Made by a program: the position numbers and the translations under genes
Shown: one piece after another, positions 8,772 through 19,688 of the stretch
Layout: each line of letters starts with the position of its first letter
Numbering within the stretch: the first letter of the stretch is position 1
Notes under the pieces: generated by a model
Seen by the model: only the letters and a program-made list of their open reading frames with translations
Told to the model about the DNA's origin: nothing
Database searches by the model: none
From: Leisingera sp. ANG-M1
GTDB lineage: Bacteria > Pseudomonadota > Alphaproteobacteria > Rhodobacterales > Rhodobacteraceae
Length of the DNA stretch: 64,000 bases
Direction of reading: 5' to 3'
Assembly (NCBI RefSeq): GCF_000813745.1
Contig: NZ_JWLC01000030.1
Location: 56,379-120,378, forward strand

Positions 8772-9755
8772 ATGACCACATGGACCCTGACGCGCCGGGC
8801 CGCGATTGCGGCGGCGGCAGCTGCGCTGGCCTTTGGCGCCCCGGCCAATGCAGAAGAGAAAGTGCTGGACAGCATCCACTTTCTGATCCCCGGCGGCGCC
8901 GGCGGCGGCTGGGACGGCACCGCCCGCGGTACCGGCGAAGCGCTGACCGCCTCGGGCCTGGTCGGCAAGGCGTCTTATGAGAACATGTCCGGCGGCGGCG
9001 GCGGCAAAGCCATCGGCTACCTGATCGAAAACGCTGCCAGCCAGCACGGCACGCTGATGGTGAACTCCACCCCCATTGTGATCCGTTCGCTGACCGGCGT
9101 ATTTCCGCAGAACTTTCGCGACCTGACGCTGGTGGCCGGCACCATCGGCGACTATGCCGCCATCGTGGTGGGCAAGGACAGCCCGATCAACTCGATGGAG
9201 GACCTGCTGGCGGCCTACAAGGCAGACCCGCGCGGTACTGCAATGGGCGGCGGCTCGGTTCCGGGCGGCATGGACCACTTGGTTGCAGCCATGGTGATGC
9301 AGGCGGCGGGCGAGGATCCGACGGCGGTTAAGTACATTCCGTATGATGCGGGCGGCAAGGCGATGGCAGCGCTGCTGTCCGGTGAAATCGCAGCGCTCAG
9401 CACCGGGTTTTCCGAGGCCATCGACCTCGCCAATGCAGGCGAAGTAAAGATCATTGGAGTTACCGCCGAGGAGCGTGTCGACAGCTACCCGGACGCTCCG
9501 ACGATGAAGGAGCAGGGGCTCGACACGACTTTCGTGAACTGGCGCGGGTTCTTTGCGGCGCCGGGCCTGCCCGAGGACAAACTGGCTGCATATCAGGCGG
9601 CGCTGGAGAAAATGTACGGCACCGCGGAATGGGAAGAAGTGCGCGCCCGCAACGGCTGGGTCAACATCCACAATTCCGGTGATGACTTCCGCAGCTTCCT
9701 GGAGGGCCAGGAACAGGTTATCGGCGATCTGATGAAGCAGCTCGGGTTCCTCTGA
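8772..9755 (+). CDS. tctC: Tripartite tricarboxylate transporter substrate-binding protein TctC
   Basis: A 327-residue Bug/TctC periplasmic receptor. The signal peptide is about residues 1-27, ending FGAPANA after an RR motif. The family pattern follows: IHFLIPGGAGGGWD, ENMSGGGGGKAI, MGGGSVPGGMDH and WRGFFAAPGL. The ribosome site GGGAGG precedes the ATG at 8772. It delivers citrate or another carboxylate to the TctA/TctB membrane unit encoded downstream, and is probably activated by TctD/TctE encoded divergently. The substrate cannot be read from sequence. Confidence 0.93.
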   Translation: MTTWTLTRRAAIAAAAAALAFGAPANAEEKVLDSIHFLIPGGAGGGWDGTARGTGEALTASGLVGKASYENMSGGGGGKAIGYLIENAASQHGTLMVNSTPIVIRSLTGVFPQNFRDLTLVAGTIGDYAAIVVGKDSPINSMEDLLAAYKADPRGTAMGGGSVPGGMDHLVAAMVMQAAGEDPTAVKYIPYDAGGKAMAALLSGEIAALSTGFSEAIDLANAGEVKIIGVTAEERVDSYPDAPTMKEQGLDTTFVNWRGFFAAPGLPEDKLAAYQAALEKMYGTAEWEEVRARNGWVNIHNSGDDFRSFLEGQEQVIGDLMKQLGFL

Positions 9756-9782
9756 GCCGGCGGCCCGGCACAGCAGCCTGGT

Positions 9783-10003
9783 GCGAGGGCTCTGCCCTCG
9801 CGCTCCCGGGATATTTTCAGCAAGAGGAAGGAGAGACAGGCATCTCCCCTCCCTGGAAAGGCAGAGCCTTCCCCTTGCGCGGTCATCGGCTTCCCAGCCT
9901 GTACCGCAACGCCAGCCTGGCGCGGCATGGTTAATTTTTCCTTCCTCTTGCCGGAAATATCCCGGGGGAGCCGCGGCCTGCCGCGGCCGGGGGCAGCGCC
10001 CCC
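9783..10003. repeat. Intergenic inverted-repeat element, Roseobacter type (copy 1)
   Basis: A 7-bp hairpin (GCGAGGG/CCCTCGC) at 9783-9801 leads into an arm at 9803-9832 (CCCGGGATATTTT then AGAGGAAGG). Its imperfect reverse complement lies at 9939-9969, about 105 bp away, followed by hairpins CCGCGG and GGGGGC-AGC-GCCCCC. The same architecture recurs at 62606-62727. It lies between tctC and tctB and may fold in the tct mRNA, where it could tune TctC relative to TctAB levels. Confidence 0.75.
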
Positions 10004-10041
10004 GGAACTCTTGAAACCACACAAGACACTTGGAGGAGCAC

Positions 10042-10536
10042 ATGGCACTCGACCGCTGGATTGCCCTGGTTATCCTGATGATCTGCCTCGCCTACGGCTA
10101 TGCGGCCTTCTTCACCATGGACGGCGGCCTGCCGCCGTTCATGAAACGCAATCCGATCTGGCCAAGCACCTTTCCCAAGATCCTGTCGGTCCTGGCTATC
10201 CTGGCCGCGCTTTATGTGCTGCTGGGGTTCGAAAAAGGCGCGGATGATCCGAAGCCGATGGACATCAACTACCGCCGCCTGACCGACTATAACCTGGGCC
10301 AGGCGCTGATCCTGCTGGGGCTGATGGCGGCCTACGCGCTGCTGCTGCGGCCTGCGGGCTTTCTACCTGCCACCACGGGCTTTCTGATTGCAGGCGCCTG
10401 TGTTCTTGGCGAGCGCAAGCTGCATATCCTGCTGCCGGTCGCCGCCGGAGCCGCGGGCGTGGTCTGGTATCTGGTGCAGGAAGTGCTGGGGATCTTTCTC
10501 AGCCCCTGGCCCGCATTTCTGACAAACGGAGGCTGA
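10042..10536 (+). CDS. tctB: Tripartite tricarboxylate transporter small membrane subunit TctB
   Basis: A 164-residue protein with four predicted membrane helices (about residues 8-26, 48-65, 85-104 and 120-158, the last region probably two helices), matching TctB size and layout. The ATG at 10042 is chosen because GGAGGA lies just upstream; an in-frame TTG at 10030 would place the ribosome site inside the gene. It is one base from tctA and separated from tctC by the repeat element. Confidence 0.88.
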   Translation: MALDRWIALVILMICLAYGYAAFFTMDGGLPPFMKRNPIWPSTFPKILSVLAILAALYVLLGFEKGADDPKPMDINYRRLTDYNLGQALILLGLMAAYALLLRPAGFLPATTGFLIAGACVLGERKLHILLPVAAGAAGVVWYLVQEVLGIFLSPWPAFLTNGG

Positions 10537-10537
10537 T

Positions 10538-12055
10538 ATGCTCGAAGGCATTATGGTCGGGCTTGGAACGGCCTTTTCTCTCACTAATCTTCTGATGGTC
10601 ATCGGCGGCTGCCTGATCGGCACTTTCATCGGCATGCTGCCGGGACTGGGGCCGATGTCGATCATCGCCATCATGATCCCGGTGGCGATCTCCATCGGCG
10701 ACCCTTCCGCCGCGCTGATCCTGCTGGCCGGCGTCTATTACGGTGCGATTTTCGGCGGCTCCACCTCTTCGATCCTGATCAACGCGCCGGGGGTGGCTTC
10801 GACCGTGGCGACCTCGTTTGACGGCTATCCGCTGGCGCGTCAGGGCAAGGCCGGCAAGGCGCTGACGGTTGCCGCCATCGCCTCATTCTCGGGCGGCACA
10901 ATCGGGGCGATTCTGCTGATGATCTTTGCCCCGGCGCTGGCGACGGTGGCGCTGCTGTTCCACTCGGCCGAATACTTCGCGCTAATGGTGGTCGGCCTCT
11001 CGGCCATCGCCGCCTTTGCAGGCTCCGGCCAGGTCGGCAAAGCGCTGTTGATGACGCTGCTGGGGCTGATCATGGCCACGGTGGGCGAAGGCGCGCTGTT
11101 CAATATGCCGCGATTCACCATGGGGGTAATGGATCTGCAGTCGGGCTTCGGCTTCATCACCCTGGCGATGGCGATGTTTGCCCTCCCCGAGGCGATGTAT
11201 CTGGTGCTGGATCCCTCACGGTCGAACACTGGCGGCGGCAGCAGCGAGATTAAGGATCTGCGCATCACCAGGGATGAAGCCAAGGCAATCACTCCGGTTA
11301 TCGGCCGCCAGTCGATCCAGGGGTTCCTGATCGGCGTGCTGCCCGGGGCAGGGGCCACCATCGCTTCCTTCCTCGGATATGCCGTGGAGCGCAACATTGC
11401 CTCCAAGGAGGAACAGGAGCAATTCGGCAAGGGCTCGGTCAAGGGGCTGGCTGCGCCGGAGAGCGCCAACAATGCCGCCTGCACCGGCTCATTCGTCCCG
11501 CTGCTGACCCTGGGCATCCCGGGCTCCGGCACCACTGCGATCTTGCTGGGTGCGCTGATTGCGCTCAACGTTTCGCCCGGGCCGCGGCTGATGGTGGATG
11601 AGCCGCAAATCTTCTGGGCGGTGATCATCTCGATGTATCTGGGCAATCTGATCCTCTTGATCCTGAACCTGCCGCTGATCCCCTATATCGCCAAGATTCT
11701 GGCAGTGCCGCGCAACTATCTGATCCCCTTCATTCTGTTCTTTACTTTGATGGGAGCCTACATCGGCCAGAACAATGCCACCGAGCTGCTGATCCTGGTT
11801 GGGCTGGGTATCTGCGCCACGGTGCTTCGGTTTGCGGACTACCCGCTGGCCCCTTTGCTTATCGGTTTCATTCTGGGGTCGATGCTGGAGGACAATTTTG
11901 CCCGCTCCATGCAGCTTTATGACGGGTTGGGCTTCATCCTGGAGCGGCCGATGACCCTTGGCCTGCTGGCACTGGCCATCATTCTTGTTGTGCTGCCCAG
12001 CTACCGGGCGCGCCGTGCCCGGCTGCGCGCCGAGGGCGCTGCCGATGCTGATTGA
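10538..12055 (+). CDS. tctA: Tripartite tricarboxylate transporter permease TctA
   Basis: A 505-residue large membrane subunit with about 10-12 hydrophobic segments. TctA hallmarks are GTFIGMLPGLGPMS near the N-terminus, YYGAIFGGSTSSILINAPG, the second repeat motif GVLPGAGATIASFLGY, and ESANNAACTGSFVPLLTLGIPGSG. It follows tctB directly. It is the transport channel of the TctCBA system in the inner membrane, driven by an ion gradient. Confidence 0.95.
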   Translation: MLEGIMVGLGTAFSLTNLLMVIGGCLIGTFIGMLPGLGPMSIIAIMIPVAISIGDPSAALILLAGVYYGAIFGGSTSSILINAPGVASTVATSFDGYPLARQGKAGKALTVAAIASFSGGTIGAILLMIFAPALATVALLFHSAEYFALMVVGLSAIAAFAGSGQVGKALLMTLLGLIMATVGEGALFNMPRFTMGVMDLQSGFGFITLAMAMFALPEAMYLVLDPSRSNTGGGSSEIKDLRITRDEAKAITPVIGRQSIQGFLIGVLPGAGATIASFLGYAVERNIASKEEQEQFGKGSVKGLAAPESANNAACTGSFVPLLTLGIPGSGTTAILLGALIALNVSPGPRLMVDEPQIFWAVIISMYLGNLILLILNLPLIPYIAKILAVPRNYLIPFILFFTLMGAYIGQNNATELLILVGLGICATVLRFADYPLAPLLIGFILGSMLEDNFARSMQLYDGLGFILERPMTLGLLALAIILVVLPSYRARRARLRAEGAADAD

Positions 12056-12066
12056 CCGCAACAAAT

Positions 12067-12084
12067 GGAAGGCTCCGGCCTTCC
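12067..12084 (+). terminator. Hairpin after tctA
   Basis: GGAAGGC-TCCG-GCCTTCC is a perfect 7-bp stem 11 bp after the tctA stop. Only a weak T run follows, so it may be a poor intrinsic terminator or a 3'-end stabiliser. Confidence 0.5.
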
Positions 12085-12919
12085 GTTTGCCTCCTAAGGT
12101 CAGGATGCATCGTTGTGGCTATCGGCATGCCTGCTAAGTCTCTTACGTGTCCAATCTTACAGGTCAGGCGACACGTAAATAGCGCGCCTTGAGCCCTGCT
12201 TCCACTGGCGCCAGGGCAATCCCCGCATTGATGGCAGGGCAGGCCGCCAGCTATGGGAAAATGAGACGTTTATGATTGGTGCAACCTGCCTGAAGGCAAA
12301 GCGGCCAGTTTGGCTGTCAAAAAAGGGCGGGGCCGTCGGAAAGGCAGATCCGGGGCATCGGCCGGCAGGGCCTTTGCGTATGAAATGTCCGGGGAGGAGG
12401 CAAGCTGGACGTCATCTGCAGCACCCCCGGACGCAGCCGCTGTTGAGGAGCTTGCCGGAAGCGGAATGGCCGCTTAGGGGCCGCGGCTATTGGCCTAGTG
12501 TCCTGTGTCTGGCCACGGGCTATGGATGCATGAGCGCTATCCATTATGCCGGTGAATTGCCAACCGGCACCTAGATAGGTTGCCCGCCTTCAGGCTTGTG
12601 ACGGCATATCAAACCCGGTTGCAAGATGATTGCAGGCAGGCAGCCGTTCAGCTTAGCTGAAGGGGATGGCGAAGGAGAACTCTTTCACAGGACTTGACCG
12701 AGTAAAGCCAATTCTCTTGCGCCCCAATGGAGACAGCTGTCCGGCCAAGTTTTGCCGCTCAGAAACTCCCGCATTGCTGCCATACCTACGTATTGAAGCC
12801 TTTTCCCAGGCTGGATGCGCGTGACGAGGGATGATGATGTCCATCCTTGCAGAAATTGCATGCACTTAAAAAACGCTTATTTGCTTGGTCCGCAGCTGGC
12901 AGCTGCGGACCACAATTGA
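12085..12919. other. Gene-less interval
   Basis: About 830 bp with no convincing gene. Short open frames (for example 12272-12574 + and 12653-12865 -) lack ribosome sites and any recognisable family. A spaced inverted repeat TTACGTGTC/GACACGTAA lies near 12142-12178. The stretch looks like decayed coding sequence or a long 3' flank of the alcohol dehydrogenase gene. Confidence 0.5.
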
Positions 12920-14098
<1,179 letters not shown>

Positions 14099-14206
14099 TC
14101 AGTTTTCTGATTTGCAATGTTATATCGTAACGAACTAACGCCAAAGGCTGCCGACCGGGTAAATCTGGCCATTCGGCACGTTAACAAAGCCCAAGAGGAC
14201 AGACGC

Positions 14207-15223
14207 ATGAACCTGACTGCTTGCCCTAGGCCGGAGCACAAACGATCTGTGGCGCTGGTGATTTACCCGGGTTTCAAGGCGCTTGAGGCTATCGGCGTGC
14301 TTACGGTGCTGAGCTATGCCGGTCGGCACCTGGATCTCTCCAGGCTGAACGGCGGATACGACGTGACGATCATGGCGCCCGAACCCGGCCCTGTGTGTTC
14401 CGACACGCTGATGTCGCTGGAGGCTGGCGCGGGCCTGCCCAGGGAGGCGCCGCTCGGCACGGTGTTCATCGTGGGCGCCCAGGATATCGAGACGGTGCTG
14501 ACGCGGGAAGCGGAGCTCGTTGGATGGTGCAGGCGGCGGGGTTTTGAGGCGGAGCGCTTTGCAGCCCTTTGCACTGGCAGTTTCATCCTTGCCGCTGCCG
14601 GTCTGCTGGATGGCCGGAAGGCGGCCACGCATTGGAACTACGCGGCGCGTTTGCAGAAGCTGTTCCCAGTGGTTGATGTCGATGCCGATGCGATCTTTGT
14701 GCAGGACGGCCCGCTGTGGACCTCAGCCGGGGTGACCGCAGCGATAGATCTGGCACTGGCCTTTGTGGAGCAGGACTTTGGCCGCGATATTGCGCTGCGG
14801 GTGGCCCGCGACATGGTGATGTATCTCAAGCGGCCCGGCGGGCAGTCGCAGTTCAGCACAATGCTGACCGGGCAGATGAGCGGTTCCGCCGGCATGCGCG
14901 ATATCCGGACCTGGCTGAGCATGCGGTCTGATCAGCCGATGACGCTGGATGCCATGGCCGCGCAAGCCAATATGAGCGTGCGCAGCTTCACGCGCGCCTT
15001 TGCCGCCGAATGCGGGGTAACGCCGATGGCCTACCTTGAAGGGCTGCGCTGCGACCGGGCCAAGACCTTGCTTTTAGACACGGATCTGCCGATGAAGACT
15101 GTTGCATTCCGGTCGGGGTTCAGCTCGGACGAGCAGATGCGCAAGGTGTTCCGCCGCCGCTTCTCGTTGTCGCCCCGCGATTACCGGGCGCGGTTCAAAA
15201 CCGCGGGGATGGCGCCGGGCTGA
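14207..15223 (+). CDS. GlxA family transcriptional regulator (DJ-1/PfpI domain plus AraC HTH)
   Basis: A 338-residue regulator. The N-terminal amidase-like DJ-1/PfpI domain (about residues 12-190) has the nucleophile-elbow-like ALCTGSFILAAAGLL and the following HWNY. The C-terminal AraC domain (about 230-330) has two helix-turn-helices, MSVRSFTRAFAAE and TVAFRSGFSSDEQMRKVFRRRF. The ATG at 14207 has AGAGGAC upstream; the frame extends to 14117 without a better site. It is divergent from the alcohol dehydrogenase, which it may regulate. GlxA-type proteins often control one-carbon or quaternary-amine genes; the inducer here is unknown. Confidence 0.88.
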   Translation: MNLTACPRPEHKRSVALVIYPGFKALEAIGVLTVLSYAGRHLDLSRLNGGYDVTIMAPEPGPVCSDTLMSLEAGAGLPREAPLGTVFIVGAQDIETVLTREAELVGWCRRRGFEAERFAALCTGSFILAAAGLLDGRKAATHWNYAARLQKLFPVVDVDADAIFVQDGPLWTSAGVTAAIDLALAFVEQDFGRDIALRVARDMVMYLKRPGGQSQFSTMLTGQMSGSAGMRDIRTWLSMRSDQPMTLDAMAAQANMSVRSFTRAFAAECGVTPMAYLEGLRCDRAKTLLLDTDLPMKTVAFRSGFSSDEQMRKVFRRRFSLSPRDYRARFKTAGMAPG

Positions 15224-15248
15224 GGCCTGGCGTGCCGAATTTCTGCGG

Positions 15249-15884
15249 TTAGTGGAGGGTTTCCTGGGGTTCATGATCCATGGCCGGGTCAATCACGGCT
15301 AGAAAACGGGTTTCGCCCGTGCCTTCGATAGGCGGCGAGCGGTGCAGCAAGGCGGTCTGCTCTTTGCCAGGCCAGCGGCGGCCGCGCAGCAGAACCGCGC
15401 TGCCCGAGGAAACCGAAAGGGGCGCGGCCTCGGCTCCGGGCTGGGCAAGCTGGGTTCCCGCGCCCAGGTAGGTGCACAGCAAGCGCGCCGTCATATTGTC
15501 GACGTGGAACCTGCGGCAGGCGTTTGTGGTGACAACTTCCAGACGCACATGCAGCAGCGGCGTCTCCATGATCTCGCTCATAAGGAATCCAAGCGCGGCG
15601 ATGTCGCCTGCCAGCATGTCCCGCTCCGGTCCGGCGGGTGTTCCAGCCAGGCTGCAGGCCGCCTGAATGCACCCTTCCAGCGCATCGACACCAACAAGGC
15701 TGCGCAGCTTTGGCAATTTCTCCGGTGGCAGTCCTGAAATCCAGTTGGCAAACTCAGGCGCTGGATCGCGCTGCCAGATTGCGGCCGCAACACCCGGCTG
15801 TTTGATGCCCGGCAAGGCCGAGGCATCGCGTGCCTGCAGCACAGAGCAGGCTTCGCCTCGGGCGGGAAAATCAACAACGTTCAT
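15249..15884 (-). CDS. DUF1826 domain-containing protein
   Basis: A 211-residue protein of the DUF1826 family, with conserved HVRLEVVTTNACRRFHVDN, LLCTYLGAGTQ and AVLLRGRRWPG. The ATG at 15884 follows AAAGGGG; the frame continues upstream without a ribosome site. It is the last gene of the zinc-starvation operon after a COG0523 GTPase and a second ThrRS. DUF1826 genes are recurrent companions of COG0523 metallochaperones in Zur regulons. The HxD plus later H residues would suit an iron- or zinc-binding oxygenase fold, but the activity is unknown. Confidence 0.85.
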   Translation of the reverse strand: MNVVDFPARGEACSVLQARDASALPGIKQPGVAAAIWQRDPAPEFANWISGLPPEKLPKLRSLVGVDALEGCIQAACSLAGTPAGPERDMLAGDIAALGFLMSEIMETPLLHVRLEVVTTNACRRFHVDNMTARLLCTYLGAGTQLAQPGAEAAPLSVSSGSAVLLRGRRWPGKEQTALLHRSPPIEGTGETRFLAVIDPAMDHEPQETLH

Positions 15885-15960
15885 GCTATTAACCCCTTTC
15901 GGAATACCGGCGGGAAACGCGGGACAGCGGAGTGCATTGGTTTGCCTCTGATGTGCTTGT

Positions 15961-17901
15961 TCATGACTGACTGGTCTCCGCTTGGGCCGCCGCCGGCGGC
16001 TGAGCATCCAGCGTCAGGAGTGTGATGGCTTCGGACAAGGGCAGCGTCTGCGTCTTGGCCTCGCCGTGGCGGCGGATGGTGACCGTCCGCTCCTCTGCTT
16101 CGCGCATGCCAAGCGCGATCTGGACGGGGATTTTCTTCAGCGCGTGTTCCCGAACTTTGTAGCCGATTTTCTCGTTGCGCAGGTCCGTCTCCACCCGCAA
16201 TCCGGCGGCGCGCATGGCCTGGGCCACTTCCTTGGCCCAGTTATCTGCGGCGCCGATGATGGTTGCGGCGACCACCTGAACCGGCGCCAGCCACAGCGGC
16301 AGATGGCCCGCGTGATGTTCGATCAGGATGCCGGTGAAGCGTTCCAGAGACCCGAACAGCGCCCGGTGCAGCATGACCGGCGGGAGCTTTTCGCCCGAGG
16401 CCGCCACATAGGAAGACCCGAAGCGTTCAGGCAGGTTGAAATCCACCTGCAGCGTGCCGCATTGCCAGTCCCGCCCGATGGCGTCGCGCAGGACATATTC
16501 CAGCTTGGGCCCGTAAAACGCGCCTTCGCCCTCGAACAGCGTGTATTCATGCCCTGAGGCGTCCAGCGCCTCTCGCAGGGCATCTTCAGCCCGGTCCCAG
16601 CTTTCTTCGCTGCCGATACGGTTTTCCGGCCGGGTGGACAGCTTGATACGGACATCCTCAAAGCCGAAGTCGCGGTAGATCGACAGAACCAGGTCGTTGA
16701 CCTTAAGGCATTCCTCTGTCAGCTGCTCAGGCGTGCAGTAGATGTGGGCGTCATCCTGGGTGAAGCTGCGCACGCGCAATAGCCCGTGCAGCGCGCCGGA
16801 CGGTTCATAACGATGCACCTTGCCGAATTCGGCCAATTTCAGCGGCAGATCGCGGTAGCTTTTGGTGCCTTGCCCGTAGATCAGCATGTGGCCGGGGCAG
16901 TTCATCGGCTTCAGCGCATAGTCCCGGTCGTCCTCGGTTTGCGCCAGGAACATGTTGGCGCGGTAGTTCTGCCAATGGCCTGAGGTCTCCCACAGTGCTC
17001 GGTCCATGATGTCCGGCGAGTTCACCTCAACATAACCCGCCGCCTCCTGCCGGTCGCGCATGTATCCGATCAGGGTCTGAAACAGGCGCCAGCCCTTCGG
17101 GTGCCAGAAGATGGAGCCCGGCGCGACTTCTTCGAAATGGAACAGGTCCATCTCGCGGCCCAGCCGCCGGTGGTCGCGTTTCTCCGCCTCGGCCATCATG
17201 GTCAGATGTGCGTCCAGATCAGCCTTGGAGGCGAAGGCCACGCCATAGATCCGGCTGAGCATCGGGTTGCTGGCATCGCCGCGCCAATAGGCGCCGGCAA
17301 CCCGTGTCAGTTTGAAGGCTGCGCCGGCGTCGCCCGTGTGACGCATATGCGGGCCGCGGCAGAGGTCCAGCCAATCACCCTGCCGGTAGATCGTTACCGG
17401 TTCGCCCTCGGGGATCGCATCCAGCAGGGCCAGCTTGTAGCTCTCGCCTGCGGCTTCGAAATGCGCGCGCGCCTGGCTGCGGGTCCAGGTCTCGCACACG
17501 AAGGGGGTGCGGCTTGCGATGATCTCGCGCATTTTGGCTTCGATGACCGGAAGGTCTTCGGGCGTGAAGGGCGTCTCGCGCTCGAAGTCATAGTAGAAAC
17601 CATGTTCGATTGCGGGGCCGATAGCGGTCCGGGTTCCGGGCCAGAGCGTTTGCACGGCCTCGGCCAGCACATGAGCCAGGTCATGGCGGATCAATTCCAG
17701 CGCACGGGGATCATCGCGGGTCACCAGCTCTACCGCGGCACCATCGGGGAGAGGGGCTGACAGGTCGGTCATATGCCCGTCGACCGAGGCCGCCACGGTG
17801 CGCTTGGCCAGACTGGGGCTGATTGCGGCGGCCAGGTCGGCAGCGGTCGCGCCGGCAGTCAGCGCGCGGGCGGCCCCGTCAGGCAAGTGGACATGGATCA
17901 T
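15961..17901 (-). CDS. thrS: Threonyl-tRNA synthetase, second copy in zinc-starvation cluster
   Basis: A 646-residue full-length ThrRS. The N-terminal TGS domain (about residues 1-60) is followed by the editing domain with HxxxH in [12 protein letters not shown] and the later cysteine in [12 protein letters not shown]. The class II core has [21 protein letters not shown] and the final [13 protein letters not shown], and the anticodon domain is C-terminal. The three active-site zinc ligands (Cys, His, His) are all present, so its zinc dependence is not abolished. It starts at 17901 (AGGAAG upstream). Its position between COG0523 and DUF1826 genes behind a Zur-like box marks it as the zinc-starvation ThrRS2. 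A housekeeping thrS is expected elsewhere but cannot be checked here. Confidence 0.9.
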   Translation of the reverse strand: MIHVHLPDGAARALTAGATAADLAAAISPSLAKRTVAASVDGHMTDLSAPLPDGAAVELVTRDDPRALELIRHDLAHVLAEAVQTLWPGTRTAIGPAIEHGFYYDFERETPFTPEDLPVIEAKMREIIASRTPFVCETWTRSQARAHFEAAGESYKLALLDAIPEGEPVTIYRQGDWLDLCRGPHMRHTGDAGAAFKLTRVAGAYWRGDASNPMLSRIYGVAFASKADLDAHLTMMAEAEKRDHRRLGREMDLFHFEEVAPGSIFWHPKGWRLFQTLIGYMRDRQEAAGYVEVNSPDIMDRALWETSGHWQNYRANMFLAQTEDDRDYALKPMNCPGHMLIYGQGTKSYRDLPLKLAEFGKVHRYEPSGALHGLLRVRSFTQDDAHIYCTPEQLTEECLKVNDLVLSIYRDFGFEDVRIKLSTRPENRIGSEESWDRAEDALREALDASGHEYTLFEGEGAFYGPKLEYVLRDAIGRDWQCGTLQVDFNLPERFGSSYVAASGEKLPPVMLHRALFGSLERFTGILIEHHAGHLPLWLAPVQVVAATIIGAADNWAKEVAQAMRAAGLRVETDLRNEKIGYKVREHALKKIPVQIALGMREAEERTVTIRRHGEAKTQTLPLSEAITLLTLDAQPPAAAQAETSQS

Positions 17902-18009
17902 AGTGATTGCTTCCTGGGTCGTGCGGGCGGAGCCGGAGTCTGTCCCGGCCCGCCCCATGGGTTGCAGCGCTTCAGCGGCGCGAAACATTGGTGGAAAACA
18001 AGCGCAGGG

Positions 18010-19134
18010 TCACAAAGCCTCGGCGCTCAGGGTGTGAACGGTTATCCCCTGGGTCTCGTCCCCTTCCTTTGGACGCATGCGCAGCATGGCCAGGCTTTGC
18101 CTGAGATCCTCCTGCGGAAAATCCCGGGCGATCACGACGACACGGCTGGTATGATCGCCTGCCGGCCAGTCCTTCAGAGGCACTGGAGGTTCGAAAATGT
18201 GCTGGACACCGTGAAAGACAAAGGGTGTTGGCACATCTTCGATATGGACAATGCCTTTCAGCCGCAGGATGTCCGCGCCACGCAATGCGATGAGCGTATC
18301 CAGCCAGAAATCAAATACCCGGGCCGGGACCGGTGTGTCGATTGTCACCGATTCCGTCACGATCCTGCTGTCCGTGGCATGATGCGAAGGGGCACTAATT
18401 TCCAGCATCGGATCCGCCTGCGGCAGGTCAAACCCGGATAGCCCTGCCAAGGGGTCTGCCGGTGCAGCTGCAGCAGACCCGGCAAGCCAGTCGAGGGCAT
18501 GGCTGCGGGATGTTTCCTTGCGCATGGCGCTTAAGCTGAACAATGTCCCGGAAGGGACGGCTCCATGGTCGGCCTCGATCCGTTGTGCGCCCGGGTTCAG
18601 CCGGTCAAGCAGCCGGGCCAGCGCCCGCTTGGCAGCCCGGTTGGCCAGATCCCGCTTGGTCAAAACAATCCGGTCGGCCATGGCAACCTGCGCTTGCGCC
18701 TCGGCGTGCTGGTTCAACGTGTTCTCGCCCAGAACGGAATCGACGGCTGTGACGATACCATCCAGTGCAAAGCTGGCGGCTAATTCCTTGTCGATCAGCA
18801 AAGTGTGGTGGACGGGTCCTGGATCCGCCAGCCCGGTTGTTTCGATCACCACGCGGTCAAACGCCAGTTCCCCTTGGGTGCGGCGGTTCAGCAGGGACAT
18901 CAGCGTCCTCGACAAATCTCCGCGGATGGAACAGCAGATGCAGCCGGCTGCCATCAGAACCACATCTTCAGCGGTTTCCTCGATCAAATCATGATCCAGG
19001 CCTGCATCACCGAACTCATTGACAACTACCGCTATACGGCCTGCGGCGGGATCGTGCAGCAGATGGTTCAATAGCGTGGTTTTCCCCGCGCCCAAAAAGC
19101 CGGTGAGCAGGGTGATTGGGATCTGGCTTTGCAT
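18010..19134 (-). CDS. COG0523 (CobW/ZigA-type) GTP-binding metallochaperone
   Basis: A 374-residue G3E-family GTPase. The P-loop is GFLGAGKTTLLNHLL (about residues 12-26). The metal-binding CxCC motif lies in GCICCSI, and TKRD is the guanine-specificity motif. The C-terminal CobW_C domain includes IVHIEDVPTPFVFHGVQHIF. In COG0523 subfamilies linked to Zur, these proteins deliver zinc to client enzymes during starvation. It is first in the operon with thrS and DUF1826, and a perfect 15-bp palindrome at 19178-19192 lies 43 bp before its start. That placement supports Zur control. Confidence 0.92.
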   Translation of the reverse strand: MQSQIPITLLTGFLGAGKTTLLNHLLHDPAAGRIAVVVNEFGDAGLDHDLIEETAEDVVLMAAGCICCSIRGDLSRTLMSLLNRRTQGELAFDRVVIETTGLADPGPVHHTLLIDKELAASFALDGIVTAVDSVLGENTLNQHAEAQAQVAMADRIVLTKRDLANRAAKRALARLLDRLNPGAQRIEADHGAVPSGTLFSLSAMRKETSRSHALDWLAGSAAAAPADPLAGLSGFDLPQADPMLEISAPSHHATDSRIVTESVTIDTPVPARVFDFWLDTLIALRGADILRLKGIVHIEDVPTPFVFHGVQHIFEPPVPLKDWPAGDHTSRVVVIARDFPQEDLRQSLAMLRMRPKEGDETQGITVHTLSAEAL

Positions 19135-19177
19135 GTCGTGCCGCTCTTTCGGGTTGCGAAGCAGGTTTGACCATGAT

Positions 19178-19192
19178 TGTTATGAAATAACA
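19178..19192. promoter_or_regulatory. Zur-box-like palindrome
   Basis: TGTTAT-GAA-ATAACA is a perfect 6-3-6 palindrome in the 80-bp gap between the divergent COG0523 GTPase gene and hisI2. It resembles the alphaproteobacterial Zur operator core (GTTAT...ATAAC) and sits where it could repress both directions. The zur gene itself is not in the window. Confidence 0.75.
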
Positions 19193-19214
19193 TATCAAAC
19201 AGCAAGGTATCCAA

Positions 19215-19688
19215 GTGGACAAAATTCGTTTCGCCCCCCGCCAATCGGTCGAGGAAGTCGAAGAAGGCTGCGTGCTGGCGCCCAAGTTCGGCCCCGACGG
19301 GCTCATGCCCTGCATCACCACGGACGCGGACAGCGGCGAGGTTCTGATGCTGGGCTGGATGACGGCTGAGGCCCTGCGGCTGACGCTGGAATCCGGCGAG
19401 GCGCATTACTTCAGCCGCGCACGTCAAACGCTTTGGCATAAAGGCGCAACATCCGGGCTGGTTCAACGGGTTGTGGAAGCGCGGATCGATGACGACCAGG
19501 ATGCGATTTGGCTGCGTGTGGCGGTCGCAGGCTCAGGGGCCTCCTGCCATGTGGGCTATCGCTCCTGCTTCTACCGTGCGGTGCCCGCTGGCACCGATGC
19601 GGGCGCCCCGCTGGTTTTCAAGGAAGACCGCAAGAGCTTTGATCCAGCAGCCGTTTACGGCGATGCGCCGAATCCAACGCAGCTGTGA
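19215..19688 (+). CDS. hisI: Phosphoribosyl-AMP cyclohydrolase, zinc-starvation paralog (HisI2)
   Basis: A 157-residue PRA-CH protein that opens the purine ring of PR-AMP in histidine synthesis. The core motifs [17 protein letters not shown] and [15 protein letters not shown] are present. The metal site differs from the housekeeping form. The usual DCDxD reads DDDQD (residues 92-96), so the first zinc cysteine is an aspartate while the magnesium aspartates remain; the later cysteines in [10 protein letters not shown] are kept. This fits a paralog adapted to low zinc. It is divergent from the COG0523/thrS/DUF1826 operon across the Zur-like box. Confidence 0.9.
   Translation: MDKIRFAPRQSVEEVEEGCVLAPKFGPDGLMPCITTDADSGEVLMLGWMTAEALRLTLESGEAHYFSRARQTLWHKGATSGLVQRVVEARIDDDQDAIWLRVAVAGSGASCHVGYRSCFYRAVPAGTDAGAPLVFKEDRKSFDPAAVYGDAPNPTQL

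Noticed and set aside
12272..12574. 100-codon plus-strand open frame after tctA
   Set aside because: No ribosome site, no recognisable motif and odd composition; it lies in a decayed-looking interval.
12653..12865. 70-codon minus-strand open frame
   Set aside because: No family resemblance and no ribosome site; likely chance.
15961..17901. ThrRS2 as a zinc-independent enzyme
   Set aside because: All three catalytic zinc ligands are present, so only its position, not its active site, links it to zinc starvation.
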